A DNA stretch of 60,000 bases. Origin: Liolophura sinensis (Eukaryota > Mollusca > Polyplacophora > Chitonida > Chitonidae). The stretch is from the NCBI RefSeq assembly GCF_032854445.1, contig NC_088304.1, positions 3,970,001 through 4,030,000 of the forward strand. The letters are read 5' to 3'. The notes beneath the pieces are model-generated. The model saw only the letters and a list, made by a program, of their open reading frames with translations, ran no database searches and was not told the origin of the DNA. Every line of letters begins with the position of its first letter. Position 1 is the first letter of the stretch. Positions 18,900-31,860 of this stretch are shown piece by piece. Made by a program: the position numbers and the translations under genes.

Positions 18900-21745
18900 A
18901 TTTTACCCCGGTGTCAGCTGTATTACTTATGTTTTACCAAGTCTTCACCAGTAATTTTATAGCCATACTGCGTTTCTAACAAAGTAAAATAACGTAGATG
19001 GCGCGAAGAAAAAATGTAGTATACACCGGGTTTGCCAGCAGGGAACCTTTATCGCCTAAATCAGTTATTATAGTTTTGTTTATTCTGCCTTTGCGATAGT
19101 CAAACTGGTAATGTATGCATTGCAAGAAAGCAATGTTTTATTCAGCTTGATCCCAAGTTATCACTGAGCGGGAAAAATATATCCCATTACCTTACAGTTC
19201 AGTAACTTACAGTAACAGTTGTGTCGTATTCAACACCCTAACAAATTCCTCATAGTCTGACAGAATTTTTCTGTTGAATTAATATCATATTTGTGTGTTA
19301 TATTTAACAGAATAGCCTGAATACATTCTAGCATCACTCTATTCTAGCATTAACATTCTAGCATTACTTTATTGCTTTTACTGATAAATAATCATGCTGA
19401 AAAAATGTTTGCTTATAGTAACAAAACATGTTTAAGTTATATAGTAAGGTATTTTACACTTGCAAAACAACCAGGTCGGAAATGTGCATAATTCTGTTTA
19501 ATACAACAATGGTATGGTGTACCAGATATTCTGGATTGTGGGCTTTCATTCTTCATTGGTAAAAACCCAAGTGGTTTTATATCTATGATTTTGATATTGA
19601 TAGTCATGTCCCACGGGCAGCCCGGTGTCTGTGACTGGGTGCGGCGTCATGCCTTGTGTCTTCAGCATGGTTTTCCAGTGATGCAGCACTATACAGGTGC
19701 ACACAACATTATGTATGTGTCGGCACTGGGACTGGCCAGATACAACGGAACGCTGCTGTGATTTCGCTGGAATAATACCATAAACTACGTTATGTTTCAA
19801 ACCAACAAATCGATCTCTGGTTTAAGTGAACATAAAGTCAACCACAAAGGATGAATTAATTAATAAAAGAGCATTCCAGAAATAATCTAAAAATATTTCA
19901 AAAATTCTACACCTCTTATCAACAAAATCAATTGCAAATGATCGTCAGTACCTAGCCGCTCATTTGGTGACGACATTTTGCCATGTTATAGCTATCTAGA
20001 GTGACGTCACAAAACCTAGGAACTCTCCCGTACCGTCGGTATTAAACAATATGCCAATGATAAAATTTAAACAGAAACGCCTGTTACCCAGCCAAAGATC
20101 ATCAGTTCCGTCCCATTTTCAAAGGTCCGATCTTTCTTTTAGCCTTGTGCTGGATGTTCGTGGGCTCAAGCGTTAGGTTTTATCAGTCCTGCTTGTTCTC
20201 GCCTTTTATCTGCATTAGGCCTTACTGGCTGTATCGACATCAGGGAATTTACCGACAATAGCACGACCGTCTGATTTATAAGAGACTCTTTCCTGTAGAT
20301 TTCGGGAAGATATTTTCGTAATAAATCTGACTTTGCCAGGGAAAAATAATGCAACGCCACTATATTTTTCTTCAAGCAATGACTCTGCCGAGGCTGTTTT
20401 CTTGCCAGCTCACTCGATAGTCTCCAGTATCACAACGAGTACTTATTAATTTGAGAATAGTGTATTGTGCGTCTACCACCCAATTTTTCCGTACTGGGTT
20501 TTGACCATTTCGAATCTTTGAGATTTTAAAGCTCACTTAAATAGTTCGACACATTCGCCGCAGAGCACAGTTTGGGCTTGAAACAAAGAGAGCTGCATTA
20601 GACAAGTTTAGAAGGAGACAAGTTAGGCGGCTATTCCAGACAGAGAACAGAAACATGGCGCATGATCACAACGCTTCCCGCTGCCAGACCAAAGGTCAAT
20701 ATTAATGCTGTCTTACTGGAGCTTTTGCTTGATGGAATTTTCCACACATTTTTGTTTTCGAGACTTTGTAGTCCGTATTAACACATATTTATAAATGTCC
20801 TATGATTTATTGGCCTACCAAAAGTTTGGTTTATCCTGCTGTTCAACCATAGAAATACACCAAGAACGTAAAAACAATATACAGGCATCTATCAAATTCA
20901 ATACGCAGTTCGACCCATGGAGTCTGTGCGATGAACGCAGGTTTGATTATAGGCTTAACCTAATCATCGGTGTCCTCGCGCGGAACTATTTAATCAGCAT
21001 TCATCAATCAAATTGTTCCAGGTTAGATTCACGTTGTGCACACTGTACACGAATGCCTAAGTATAAAGTATTATGTATTAAAAACAAAGGTTGAGACAGA
21101 AGTTTTTTGTTTTCTGATATCACTTTCTGTCTCACCAGCGTGACCCACTGATGCATGGCTCCCAAGACACCATACATGACAAATACTGACATTTAGTGTG
21201 ACCCGACTTTGGTATAAGTCTTTGGTGTGGGTTTAATACTTCGAGGAGGACGCAATAATATAAACATTAGCCCAACGAAGCGGTAGGCAATGTCAAAATG
21301 AGATTGAAAAATGTTAACTGGCCAAATCCCAGTGGTTAAGAAAATTATAAAATTACTGCGAACAATTAATGCAAATCGCAGGTATGTGACATTCGCCCTC
21401 ATAATTATGAAGCCTACATATGAGATATATAATATTAACTCTTTGTTTAGCCAGTAGTCTAAATGGTTGGCTTAATAAACTCTACACACGCGAGTCTGTG
21501 TACATCTGCCTGAGACAGCAGGTGTACGAAGTGATTCACATGGGAAGCACCTGCATTTTATACCTGCATTTGGCCTCTATTGTCAGTTGTGTCGCTTGTA
21601 CGTGTTTTCAGTTTATATCGGCCACATACTTTATTTGCTCACGGTACACATCATCCTGTTTGTTCGGTCTGATAGGGTACATGGATAGAACTCTAGAATG
21701 TAGAGTACGGTTTTAAGGGAAAACCCATGCAAAAGACTAAGTTTG
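18900..21745. other. No supported gene
   Basis: AT-rich sequence with scattered short open frames (under 100 codons) lacking domain or splice support. No array or recognisable SINE stands out. Confidence 0.5.
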
Positions 21746-21747
21746 AG

Positions 21748-21935
21748 GCATATTTTATATCTCTTAGTATTCTTAGTAACCTTATACATATGTTCCATCC
21801 ATGGTCGGAAATTTTCGGAAGTGACGTTACCGATGTCGTAAGCATATTTTATATCTCTTAGTATTCTTAGTAGTGTTATACATATGTTCCACCCATGGTC
21901 GGAAATTTTCGGAAGTGACGTTAATGATGACGTAC
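21748..21935 (+). repeat. 94-bp tandem duplication
   Basis: GCATATTTTATATCTCTTAG begins at 21748 and again at 21842. The two 94-bp copies differ by only a few substitutions. Each carries CATGGTCGGAAATTTTCGGA and GTGACGTTA. Confidence 0.92.
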
Positions 21936-21939
21936 ATTG

Positions 21940-23060
21940 GGAAAGTCTTTCTTACGGATATACAACTTCTTGGCTCATTAAGACGACGTTTTGATGTAGT
22001 TACTAACATCGTTATCAAGCGAATGACATGAAAACATTAAGAGCTTAAATACAGGAACTACAGAAACAAATGTCCACTGGTAGAACAAAGGATAGATTGA
22101 TCTTTGTTCAGGCTTGGCCTTAATCTCTTAAAGGACAAGACAGCACCTGGCTAAAACAGATTTCAACCGAAAGCGAAGGATTCTCAAGCTCTCTAAAAAG
22201 CATCATAGTTTATTATTTTAATGAGCTTGCACCTAATATCATGCAGAGAAAAAATGACAATACTGCACAAATGGCTGGTGTGAATTAAGGCAGACATCTG
22301 GAGAATTTTATCCAATCAAACGCGTTACTATCAGAATGCGCGCCCGAAGCCGTAACGTAGCCTTTTCCCATTCACTCCTTGAAGTGACATAGGATAACAC
22401 AAAACTACTGGGTAAGACATCATTTTTAAATCGTTTACAAACGATTTAGTTACGTGCCGCTGAAGGGTCATTTTACGCAGTGTTGTGGGATAGGTTAGCC
22501 CCGAAAGACTCCAAGTCCTTTTCTTACACTGGCCTAGCGTCGTTGGAGTCTTCACGCTTATAATGTTAATTTCGTACTCAACGCAGGTCCAGGCCGAGTG
22601 TCTTTGTTATCGAACAACTCTCACGCGAATAAAAGATACCAACCTAAAGACCTGCTTTCCGCACCCACCGCACCGGTCTGAAGCTTGGGGTCATGTGACC
22701 ACCTTTTCGTGTCTAAAACAAAATAGCCCCCCAATGTTAAAGCACTGGGGAAAAGGCCACTTTTTGCCAGTTACAAGACATAATTGCTTTATTTCAAGAT
22801 TTAAATTTCTTTATTTTCAGTAAATACTTAAAGAGCGAACTAACTGTCGTCTTAGATATTCTTGATTTTTTCTGCCCCGAGAACATAGTAATTTCACAGT
22901 GAACTACTTTTAAGACTCTTCTACATTGCTTCACATACCATAGATGACATATTACCTGAGTACAGTCGAACTTACAGTCGCCACAATATGGTTCAAATAT
23001 TAGCGATGTGTTAAGCCATAATCATTCATTAATTCATTCAAACTTACAGATGATTTATTA
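21940..23060. other. No supported gene
   Basis: Short open frames on both strands near 22331-22823, without signal peptide, domain or splice evidence. A locally GC-richer patch around 22330-22700 could hide an exon, but nothing is recognisable. Confidence 0.4.
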
Positions 23061-23067
23061 ACATGAT

Positions 23068-23238
23068 TGTTTATTTATTAGATTCATGTTTTAAGGCGTA
23101 CTTAAGAATATTTCACTTATACGAAGGCAGTGAAACCCATGACCATCCGCAGGTTGCTGGACACCTATACCCATGAGGTGGACTTGAACTCACAGCGACC
23201 GCATTGGTGTGGGCCTCTTGGTTCATTGAGGCCCCCGA
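23068..23238 (-). mobile_element. SINE family A fragment, internally deleted
   Basis: Tail TTATTTATTAGATTCATGTT, then TTCACTTATACGAAGG, then CCATCCGCAGGTTGCTGG, then GACTTGAACTCACAGCGACC. The order is that of SINE-A in reverse. Two internal blocks and the extreme tRNA head are lost or decayed. Confidence 0.8.
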
Positions 23239-23894
23239 CATTTAGCTTAAACTATCTCCTCAATACATAATAGTTTTACCTCGACAAAACATTGGCTGAC
23301 GTAAAAACTGAGACTGAGATGTTTTCTTGAATAACTGAACAAAGTGCAAAATTGACCAGGGGCTATACTAGAAGTTAAATTCTTCGTTACCTGTTTACAC
23401 TGGCTAATTATGTCTAATTTACAAAAAAATAGTCTACATAAAACGCGTTTACAGTGAGTGTGATTGTTTTGTAAGATAGCACACTAACCACATTGCATGT
23501 TTTTGGAAACCGGTTATTGAGATTTGTTATGTGGAAATGCGCATTATCTATAGCTCAGTTGTTTACATTTCTTAGTACAGTCGGAAGACGTATTCGTCAG
23601 TGATGACGCAACCATAGTTTTTAGCTAAACTGTCCGGAGAAGAATGAGCATTGTCTACTGTATGATGTCAACAAAGACCTAAATCCGCAGGGTTTGTTTC
23701 CGATCCATGTGTCCATAAATCGATTTTATATTATTAACTTCCTCGTTTTTTTAATTTATATAGCCTGTTATGTCAAATAAAATTGGCAAAGTAGCTTAAG
23801 TCATTTCTGACGAGATAATAATATTGTAATGTTACATGAGCAAACTTTTATTAACCCATGTACCGGTCACAAAATGTTTAATAATGACATACAA

Positions 23895-24330
23895 CATCGA
23901 TTTTTGGCTGGATCTCGCAGCTATTGCTAATTTGTGCTTGTTTCCATCATCTTGTGTGCAAAAATCTCTTTTTCATGTTTCACCCACGAGTACAGTGTTG
24001 TGTTTAAATCACAATTTGTTTTACGACAATAACTTTGCGTCGCTGTATTTAAAGTGTTCGTTTTTGAACAACATAATATTTTCAACGTTGTATTTAAAGC
24101 GTCATTTTCACAACAGCATGCTTACGGCATTGAGTTTATAACAACTGGACCCATCAGTTCCAAACCGTTTTATGACCTCACTTAATACTACTCAAATAAC
24201 TAAATAACTAACTAACTAAATAAAACAATAAATTACATCCACCTTTGTTCAGCGACGTGTTTTCAGTGATCTGTGTTGTTTCCAGGATTGCTTTTAGCTC
24301 CGTGTTAACAAGACCCCACGGTTTATTTCC
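23895..24330 (+). repeat. Interspersed duplication, copy 1
   Basis: From ACATCGATTTTTGGCTGGAT through TGTGCTTGTTTCCATCATCT to CTCCGTGTTAACAAGACCCC. This matches 26184-26670 at high identity, about 2.3 kb away in the same orientation. A 101-codon frame in this copy is disrupted in the other, so it is not supported as a gene. Confidence 0.9.
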
Positions 24331-24639
24331 TTCTCAGTAACTATGTGATGATTATACGCCCATGTTACTCCAGAGCTGCGTCACAAAAAAGTTTAATAAC
24401 TAATATATTATCATTTTATCTAAACATCTGGTGGTGGTTAGATATTTGAATTCCTTACATTCATATTTTATTTCATCATTACACCATGTAAAGTTGTATG
24501 GAGGATTCGCCTGGCCCGTTTAATTACGTCGTTAAAATAAATCTCTGTGCAAATTAAACTTTACTGGCCTACTTCCTCCAAGTTATAGGGTATATTTAAT
24601 AAAACGCCACGCTATTTGCACACATGCATACACATGGAT

Positions 24640-24932
24640 TGGGGGGGGGGGGGGAGGTAGGGAAGGGCCTCCGTGGACAAGGTGCTTAACATGCCAACGC
24701 GGCGCAATGACCCATGAGTCTCTCATCAATGAGGTCGATCTGAGTTCAAGTCCAGCTCATGCTGGATTTCTCTCCGGTGGTACAAAGGATGGCCTTCCAA
24801 CAACTTGCAGATGGCCAAGGGTATCCTCCGGGCTCTCGCGGATCTATTCCGAGCCAAATGCTGCATGGTCGCCACCGCATAAGTGAATTATTCTTGAGTA
24901 CGGCGTAAAACACTAATCAAATAAATAAATAT
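24640..24932 (+). mobile_element. SINE family A, near full length, with G-rich 5' leader
   Basis: Forward orientation. The insertion opens with a long G run and GGAGGTAGGGAAGG, then the head GGCCTCCGTGG (A box decayed), a B box GAGTTCAAGTCC and the body. The tail is ATTCTTGAGTACGGCGTAAA and AATAAATAAAT. ACATGGAT flanks it at 24632-24639 and 24933-24940, a probable TSD. This places the G run inside the inserted DNA. Confidence 0.85.
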
Positions 24933-25415
24933 ACATGGATATGTGTATCCTCTGGAGAATTATGGCGCTATAACGCATTAAATTGATGGTTTATTTTTAT
25001 TTCATTTACAAGTCATTACCTCTTGAAAAAAAAATGTGGTTAACTTTCCTTGTGATTGAGAAGCAAGCATGAACTTTTGGATGGGCGAGACCGAATTTTA
25101 CCGAATACACTCGTCAACGGCACAGCGGCTTCTCTTATGAATAGCTAGCAAACCAGTTTGACCGAGTTGCTGTGGGCCTGTCGACCGTGGGACGGTGTAG
25201 ATATAAAAAAAATGGGCTATTCATAGGGCATTGAATACAAAATGTAGCCGAGGTACACACAGCCAGCGAATATTTGCTTCAGGTATACAAGCTGGTGACG
25301 TTCCCTTTAATGATGCCGAATTTTCAAACTCGGTTTTCTTCCAATTTCTATAACGTTTGTGGAGAAGGGATAAAAATGATCAAATGTTATAAAAATAGTG
25401 GACTTGTTTCCTCAG

Positions 25416-25629
25416 GTGCGTGTATAACGGTGGTTGCCTCACCTGTTCTCATAAGCGTCACCTGGAGAAACAGCGTGCCAGCGTCACGGGGGAGTGCGCA
25501 CGTGGAATTCAACAGCCATATGCAGTTAAGCAGAACTTGGGGCCTATATACAGGAGTGAAGGGGTAGATATGATACCACACATAGGGGCACAGATCCACA
25601 AGGTCGGTGCTGTGGGGATGACTCCTTAA
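25416..25629 (+). CDS. Candidate terminal exon of an unknown gene
   Basis: A TTTCCTCAG acceptor precedes a frame encoding CVYNGGCLTCSHKRHLEKQ, ending in VGMTP and TAA (70 residues). It has four cysteines near the start and a GC content above the flanks. No other exon of such a gene was found and I do not recognise the protein. A second frame is also open here, which weakens the case. Confidence 0.25.
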
Positions 25630-26183
25630 ATCCATATCACCACGGTGTGCGGACACATCACACGGACAACTTCCGATCGGGTCACTTGAAACCCCGCAAT
25701 TTGGACTTACCTAAACCTTCTTTACTGATACATGATTTAACCTGGCCCAGTTTTTTTCTGCTACAGGTAAGCTTAGTTCTTTAAGCCTGACAGGTCTGCA
25801 TATTTGATAAGTAACAGGTGAATCTGGATATCCTGGTCTGTTATCTCATTATTCAGTCGCGCGCATGCCGTTAATGTTCACGTCATGTTAAAAGCAATGT
25901 CTATACAGCGATGTTTACAGCGATGTTTAGAGCAATGATTACAAGTATATCTCGTCAGTGTCATGATGTTTTACGACATTATGTTTACAGCGTTGCGTTT
26001 CAAGCAAACTACTTCCAGCTATCTGTGCTCATGATGTAGTTTTTAAAACGACGTGTTAAAGAGCTCTGTTTACAACGTTGTGTGTTACTAGCGTCATTTT
26101 ATACCTCCGATAAAGAGCCTTTCAAATCATTCTGTCAGTGGGTGGGTCGTTCGTCCAGATTTCTAATATTTCGCATAAGGTAA

Positions 26184-26705
26184 CATCGATTTTTTGCTGG
26201 GTCTCGCAGCTATCGCTAATTTGTGCTTGTTTCCATCATCTTGTGTGCAAAAATCTCTTTTGCATGTTTCACCCACGAGTACAGTGTTGTGTTTAAATCA
26301 CAAGTTGTTTTACGACAATAATTTGCATCGCTGTATTTAAAGTGTTCTTTTTTAAACAACACAATATTTTCAACGTTGTATTTAAAGCATCATTTTTACA
26401 ACAGCATGCTTACAGCACTGAGTTTATAACAACTGGACCCATCAGCCCCAGAACAGGGTGTGATTAACCTCATTAACCCGACCGTGGGTATCTCCCACCC
26501 ATAGACCAGTTCACAGTGACAAAAGTCAAAAAAAAACTGTTGAGCATACCTTACTTAACTCTAGTCAAATAAAACAATAAATTACATCCACCTTTGTTCA
26601 GCGACGTGTTTTCAGTGATCTGTGTTGTTTTCAGGATTACTTTTAGCTCCGTGTTAACAAGACCCCGCTGTGTATATCCTTCTCAGTAACCATGTGATGA
26701 TTATA
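26184..26705 (+). repeat. Interspersed duplication, copy 2
   Basis: Matches 23895-24330. It contains an extra block of about 90 bp around 26450-26550 (CAGAACAGGGTGTGATTAAC to GTTGAGCATACC) that replaces a shorter segment in copy 1. Either an insertion here or a deletion there followed the duplication. Confidence 0.88.
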
Positions 26706-27224
26706 CAAGCGTGCACCGCACACTTAAATTGCTTAATGTCACAAATACGCCTATAAATACAGAGATAATTGCTAATTATTTTCCCATAACATGTTAATAT
26801 AATCTTGCCGTGCAGTATAATTCACATAGAACGTCTTAGTTGGTTGATTTATATGATTGTAACACAAGAGAAAAAAATGTTGTAAATGTATTGTTAAATT
26901 GCAAACAGGATTATACGACTTAGTTTAACCAGTGTAATAGCTTCACGTGGGTAAACTCCCTCGTACGATAACATCTGCATTCTTTTTACTGCTGTTTAAC
27001 GCTGCCCTGAAGTCTTACACTGCGGCTGTCGGTTTCGTGGCTGAAGTCAAGCACTAACCCACAACTCTTCACCAATTACATACCAAGCCTTGTACAAGAA
27101 TATATCGAAGGTGCAGTTGTATTTGCGAGATCCTGTGCGATGTGCGTAGATTTCAATCAACGTCACAAGTTAATACTACAAAACTAGCGTGTCAACGATA
27201 TTCCATCAAACTCCTTTGCTTATA

Positions 27225-27425
27225 AGACGTGCGGCTTAGAGAGAAAAACCAGAGTAGCGACGACAGTTTGATAGCTGGCAAATGGTCACGCGTTACCGGT
27301 GAAATACAGACTCTCGTAAATTTACCTCAGTTACAGTATATGCTAACTGTTCATGTAACTGCATAAATAGTAGCAAATTACACTATATACTAGTACCTTG
27401 GTACACGATTTTGAGACTGATTTCA
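27225..27425 (-). mobile_element. Family X copy, non-expanded
   Basis: Reverse orientation: GAGAAAAACCAGAGTAGCGA, then AAATTTACCTCAG, then a GTAGCAAATTACACTA end. The core occurs once. Confidence 0.7.
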
Positions 27426-27549
27426 TTTATTTAGCTAGAAAATTCCTTACGCCTTTCCATTATCATTGAAATTGTGGGCTGTGTCTTTTTGCATAAGTTA
27501 AACTATAAGTACATTTCTTACCGTATGTACTTTCAAAGTTCTTTAGTGC

Positions 27550-27640
27550 TGTGTTGAACGTTGTTCATGAGATTACTGATTGGCAACTGCCATGAAGGTT
27601 GACGGCCGGTATACCAATGTTTCGACGCCCAGAACATTAC
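27550..27640 (+). mobile_element. Family D fragment
   Basis: TGTGTTGAACGTTGTTCATG, then GTTGACGGCCGGTATACCAA, then TTTCGACGCCCAG. Shorter and more diverged than the copies at 17343 and 53805. Confidence 0.45.
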
Positions 27641-27644
27641 TTAT

Positions 27645-29320
27645 AGTCACAGCTAAACTGTAAGCCAACGCATTAGCGAACAGATCTAGTGACGTCACCT
27701 ATAACAAACAATTTCCCCCGAATAAACTGAAATTAATATTAGATCCATCAATTCAAAGTATGTTGTATAACTCAACTACGCCGTTAAGGCAGTAGCTCTA
27801 AACTATACGATCAGTTCAAGTGCTTTAACCAATCTGGACACTGTTGTGTCCCTAAATGTTTAATGATAATTCATTAGGAATAGAAGAGATAGGCAGCTTG
27901 ATTGAGTCTCCATGCACACTGCCTGGAGTGAACCACCTCTCTCCGGCAAATAAATGAGTATAATTATTGCCAAAGGCTGGCGGAACGGATACACAGGCTG
28001 AACAAAAAAGTGCACATTTATCTTAAATGTTATAATGTAAGACATACGCAGCTTGCTCATAATGTAGCAATCTATAGGCATCTTTAGGTACATTGATGTA
28101 TAAGCACAGGGGACTTTTTCATCACAATTATGGGCAAGGTTTTACTTCATTGTACAAATTTCTTACACACATTGTACGGCTTGGATTTTTTGCCACAGAC
28201 ACAGGTGAGCTCGCAATTCTTCAGGAAGCAGACTGTATTGGGTACAGATAACACTGCGGTATTCCGTGAAGACAACGATCAAGATGTAATATTATTACCT
28301 GTTCATTTATGCCCAGTATATATACGCATTTCTTTCACGTGGTTTGAATGTTCGCATGTTCGAACAGCGCACCTCGTACACATCACCCATACCAAAGGAC
28401 CTGGTAGGGTAAGGCGGACAATCGGTCCCAGAGAGGTACGATAAGAAAGTGCAAATTTCAAAATCCCTGCACAACTGTGTATACTTCCAAATCAGAAGTA
28501 TACAACTTGGGTGAGGCACCCATATGTTATATGACCACAAAAGAGATGGTTGTTTAGTAATAATCCAGCTAAACTGCACTCTCGATCAAAAACGTACATT
28601 TTCCTTCAAACGAGGCACTGTGTTTTTAATTTACAGTATGAAGATCAAGATTAACCAGAACCATATCTTTACTAAAACTTTCATGTATGTATTTCTACGT
28701 GCTGTCAAAGTTTGGTTTTGGGTAAGGTTTGTCTTCATATGTAAAACATAACTTTATAAAGTGATCAATTTTGTTATATTTTGGCAACTTTCCAATCCAT
28801 ATTTCTGCCATCAACTATCAGTCATACTTCATAGCACAGTGAACTAACCAAGTTAATGTGGAGAGCAGGTTGCACCTCAAGGAAGAGTTTGTACCTTTTT
28901 TGGTCTTGGTTCATTGGAAACAGACTTTTGTGTGAATAAAAATATATGAGTAGGTGTGGACTACCATGTTTCGATTTTATGACCTATACATCTCATCAGT
29001 GCCGTTTGGAGCTTTATAAGTCATGTTTACTGAAGTACAGGAATAGAAGAGTAAAACAGAACTGGAAAAATAAGTGGCCTTACGAGTGCGTCTGCAGTTG
29101 TCTCTCACAGCTAGATGCATAGTCAGTTTCGCTTGTTCAGGTGCAAAGCACTGGGGCCAGTTCTCCGCCTTACCATGGCAGGTCCATAGAGCTATTACAG
29201 ATGTACAGTCTGTATACGTGTTTCAAACAGGTACATTTGCTCGATTCAGTCGTGAAGCCTATACCGTCACCTCAACGTTTGTATATAATACAGGTATGTT
29301 ATGTGCACCAACCATAATTT
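27645..29320. other. No supported gene
   Basis: Open frames at 28130-28444 (+) and 29074-29346 (+) lack splice-site, domain or composition support. The second runs into a SINE. Nothing else is recognised. Confidence 0.45.
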
Positions 29321-29324
29321 TTAC

Positions 29325-29545
29325 GTTGATTTATTCAATTATTTAATGGATATTTTACGCGCCATACTCAAACTTATTACACTTATACGACGGTGGTCAG
29401 CATTGCGGTGGGAGGAAACTAGGCACAGCCATCCACTGGTTACTGGCAGATCTTCCACTTGCGACAAAAGGGGAAGCCAGCATGCATGAGCTGGACTGAA
29501 ACTCACTGCGACCGCATTGGTGAGAAGCTCCTGAGTTATTGTGCT
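29325..29545 (-). mobile_element. SINE family A, diverged
   Basis: Tail TTTATTCAATTATTTAATGG, then CACTTATACGACGGTGGTCA, then GGAAGCCAGCATGCATGAGC and the B-box region. The head is decayed after GAGTTATTGTGCTGCGC. Diverged but collinear with the full copy at 16828-17127. Confidence 0.82.
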
Positions 29546-29949
29546 GCGCAAGCAAGCATTTTTACGTGCATAGCTGACCACTTGTAAAGCACTACCCTGT
29601 ACTTTACACTTATAATACATTTTGTCATTTGTATAGCATATATTTACATCTATTACTGACTATTTGTAAGGAATATACTTGTCTCTGACAATTGGCCATT
29701 TGTAGAGCATATGGCGCTGACAATGAAACCTTTTTGGATTTAAACATCACGTACAAGCAATAAGACTTCTACACAATGGAGCATATAATTTACATCGATT
29801 CTAAACGATTAACTTTTTGTGAAACACACATCGCATATTGTGACAACATTTACAGCCAACACGTATATTCGACACTGATATTTCATTATTTGTGAGTGCA
29901 TTTCGAAGTCAACGCCATCATTTTGAAATGCACTGACTGCGTACTGATA

Positions 29950-30895
29950 CGTGTTTAAAACTACTGCTGAGATTATAACCAGAGCAGCGACGACTGGAAG
30001 ACAGCTGACAAATGATCACACGTAACCCGGTGAAATACGGCCTCATGTCAATTTACCTCAGTCAGGGTTTTATTCTAACTGCTCGTGTAAATACTTTTTG
30101 AACAGTTTACCAACTTATACACCCAGAGCAGCGACGGCAGTGTGATAGCTGGCGAATGGTCTCAAGTAACCAATGAAATACGGCTACAGCATAGAGAGTA
30201 AAACCAGAGCAGCGACGGCAGTGTGATAGCTGGCGAATGGTCACAAGTAACCGGTGAAATATGGCTACACCATAGAGAGTAAAACCAGAGCAGCGACGGC
30301 AGTGTGATAGCTGGCGAATGGTCACAAGTAACCAATGAAATAAGGCTACAGCATAGAGAGTAAAACCAGAGCAGGGACGGCAGTGTGGTAGCTGGCGAAT
30401 GGTCACAAGTAACCGGTGAAATACGGCTACAGCATAGAGAGTAAAACCAGAGCAGCGACGGCAGTGTGATAGCTGGCGAATGGTCACAAGTAACCGGTGA
30501 AATACGGCTACAGCATAGAGAGTAAAACCAGAGCAGCGACGGCAGTGTGATAGCTGGCGAATGGTCACAAGTAACCGGTGAAATACGGCAACAGCATAGA
30601 GAGTAAAGCCAGAGCAGCAACGGCAGTGTGATAGCTGGCGAATGGTCACAAGTAACCGGTGAAATACGGCTACAGCATAGAGAGTAAAACCAGAGCAGCG
30701 ACGTCAGTGTGATAGCTGGCGAAGGGTCTCCAGTAACCAGTGAAATACGGCTACAGCATAGAGAGTAAAACCAGAGCAGCGACGTCAGTGTGATAGCTGG
30801 CGAATGGTCATTATATGATGTTAATTATAATTTAATAGACGTCAATTGCCAAGAATTACTCAAATGTTGTGATTTCATCGCTTTTAATATGCAGT
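29950..30895 (-). mobile_element. Family X element carrying an 81-bp tandem array
   Basis: An outer left copy (ATAACCAGAGCAGCGACGAC to ACTGCTCGTG) is followed by the array. The element then ends with GATGTTAATTATAATTTAAT, AGACGTCAATTG and a terminal GAAAAAATGCGAAAGGGC. It is therefore bounded by both family X ends. Confidence 0.75.
30119..30812 (-). repeat. 81-bp tandem repeat, about 8.5 units
   Basis: On this strand the unit reads ACCAGAGCAGCGACGGCAGT, GTGATAGCTGGCGAATGGTC, ACAAGTAACCGGTGAAATAC and GGCTACAGCATAGAGAGTAAA. Units differ at one to four positions. Being divisible by three, it leaves two antisense frames open (180 and 152 codons); both are periodicity products. Confidence 0.96.
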
Positions 30896-30966
30896 AAAAT
30901 GAAAAAATGCGAAAGGGCTAAACCTCCAAGACTCATAATCCACCAACATGTCTCTTTAGTTGTAAG

Positions 30967-31078
30967 CATATTCCGCGCTAATACCTTTCAAATGCACATA
31001 TTCCGCGCTAATACTTTTCAAATGCACATATTGCACGCTAATCCATCATTAAATGTAAGCATATTTCGCACGTCAGCA
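30967..31078 (+). repeat. 30-bp tandem repeat, 3-4 units
   Basis: CATATTCCGCGCTAATACCT with TTCAAATGCA repeats at 30967, 30997 and 31027, with a decayed fourth at 31060. Confidence 0.9.
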
Positions 31079-31254
31079 GAACACATTAATTTGATATCAC
31101 ATGCAAACTTTCAAAATTCCATTTGATAAATGCTTGTCAGTTATGCACACGTATAACACTGATCTTAACTCAGTTCAAAATGATTGTGTAGTTGATTTAC
31201 ATTTCACTGCTGACGTTTGAACCCACGCTAGTTTGAACAGACGTATGACTAATG

Positions 31255-31515
31255 CAATATAATTAAGACGTACTGCATGGAGAGAAAAAACCAGAGCAGC
31301 AACGACAGAGTGATAGCTGGGAAACAGTCACTCGTATCCGGTGAAATGAGGCCTCTTGTTAACTTACCTCAGTTAGGGCTTTATTCTAACTTTTCATATA
31401 AATGCATAAATTGTAGCAAATTACACCATGACTTAAGCAGAGTTACGAAAAAAAAAGCAGCGATATTAATTGCAATTTATTAGACGTCACTTGTTATACA
31501 TTTATTAGACGCCAG
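31255..31515 (-). mobile_element. Family X copy, non-expanded
   Basis: Reverse orientation: GAGAAAAAACCAGAGCAGCA, then CCGGTGAAATGAGGCCTCTT, then AACTTACCTCAGTTAGGGC, then TAGACGTCACTTG. Collinear with the 17700 copy. Confidence 0.75.
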
Positions 31516-31759
31516 TGTTCATACATTTCTGTGTATCGTAAGTATATATCGGCCACTGCCCATGGATATGAATGTCATTGTTTAATGTTTTACCTACATG
31601 TAGGGTTGAAATTCCTGCATCTATACCTCATACAACCTTTAGTCTGAATGCTCACTCTTTAACATGACTCTCCCACATTGACAACTGGAATGCTTAATAC
31701 TTTGGATTTACAACGGAAATACAAAAAAAAAATATGTTTGCTGTAATGATGGAAAACTA

Positions 31760-31860
31760 TAGCATGTAGACCAATACCAGAGCTGCGACGATGGTGTGAT
31801 AGTTAACCAACGGTCAGACGTAACTGGTGAAGGCTAGCGACCATCAGCGTACCTCACGTC
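31760..31860 (-). mobile_element. Family X fragment
   Basis: Only the core and its flank survive: CCAGAGCTGCGACGATGGTG followed by CGTAACTGGTGAAGG. Confidence 0.5.

Noticed and set aside
28130-28444. 104-codon ORF as a gene
   Set aside because: No signal peptide, no domain and no exon-like composition; comparable open frames occur by chance at this AT content.
30107-30649. 180- and 152-codon reverse ORFs
   Set aside because: Two overlapping frames of the same 81-bp array are open at once, as expected from periodicity.
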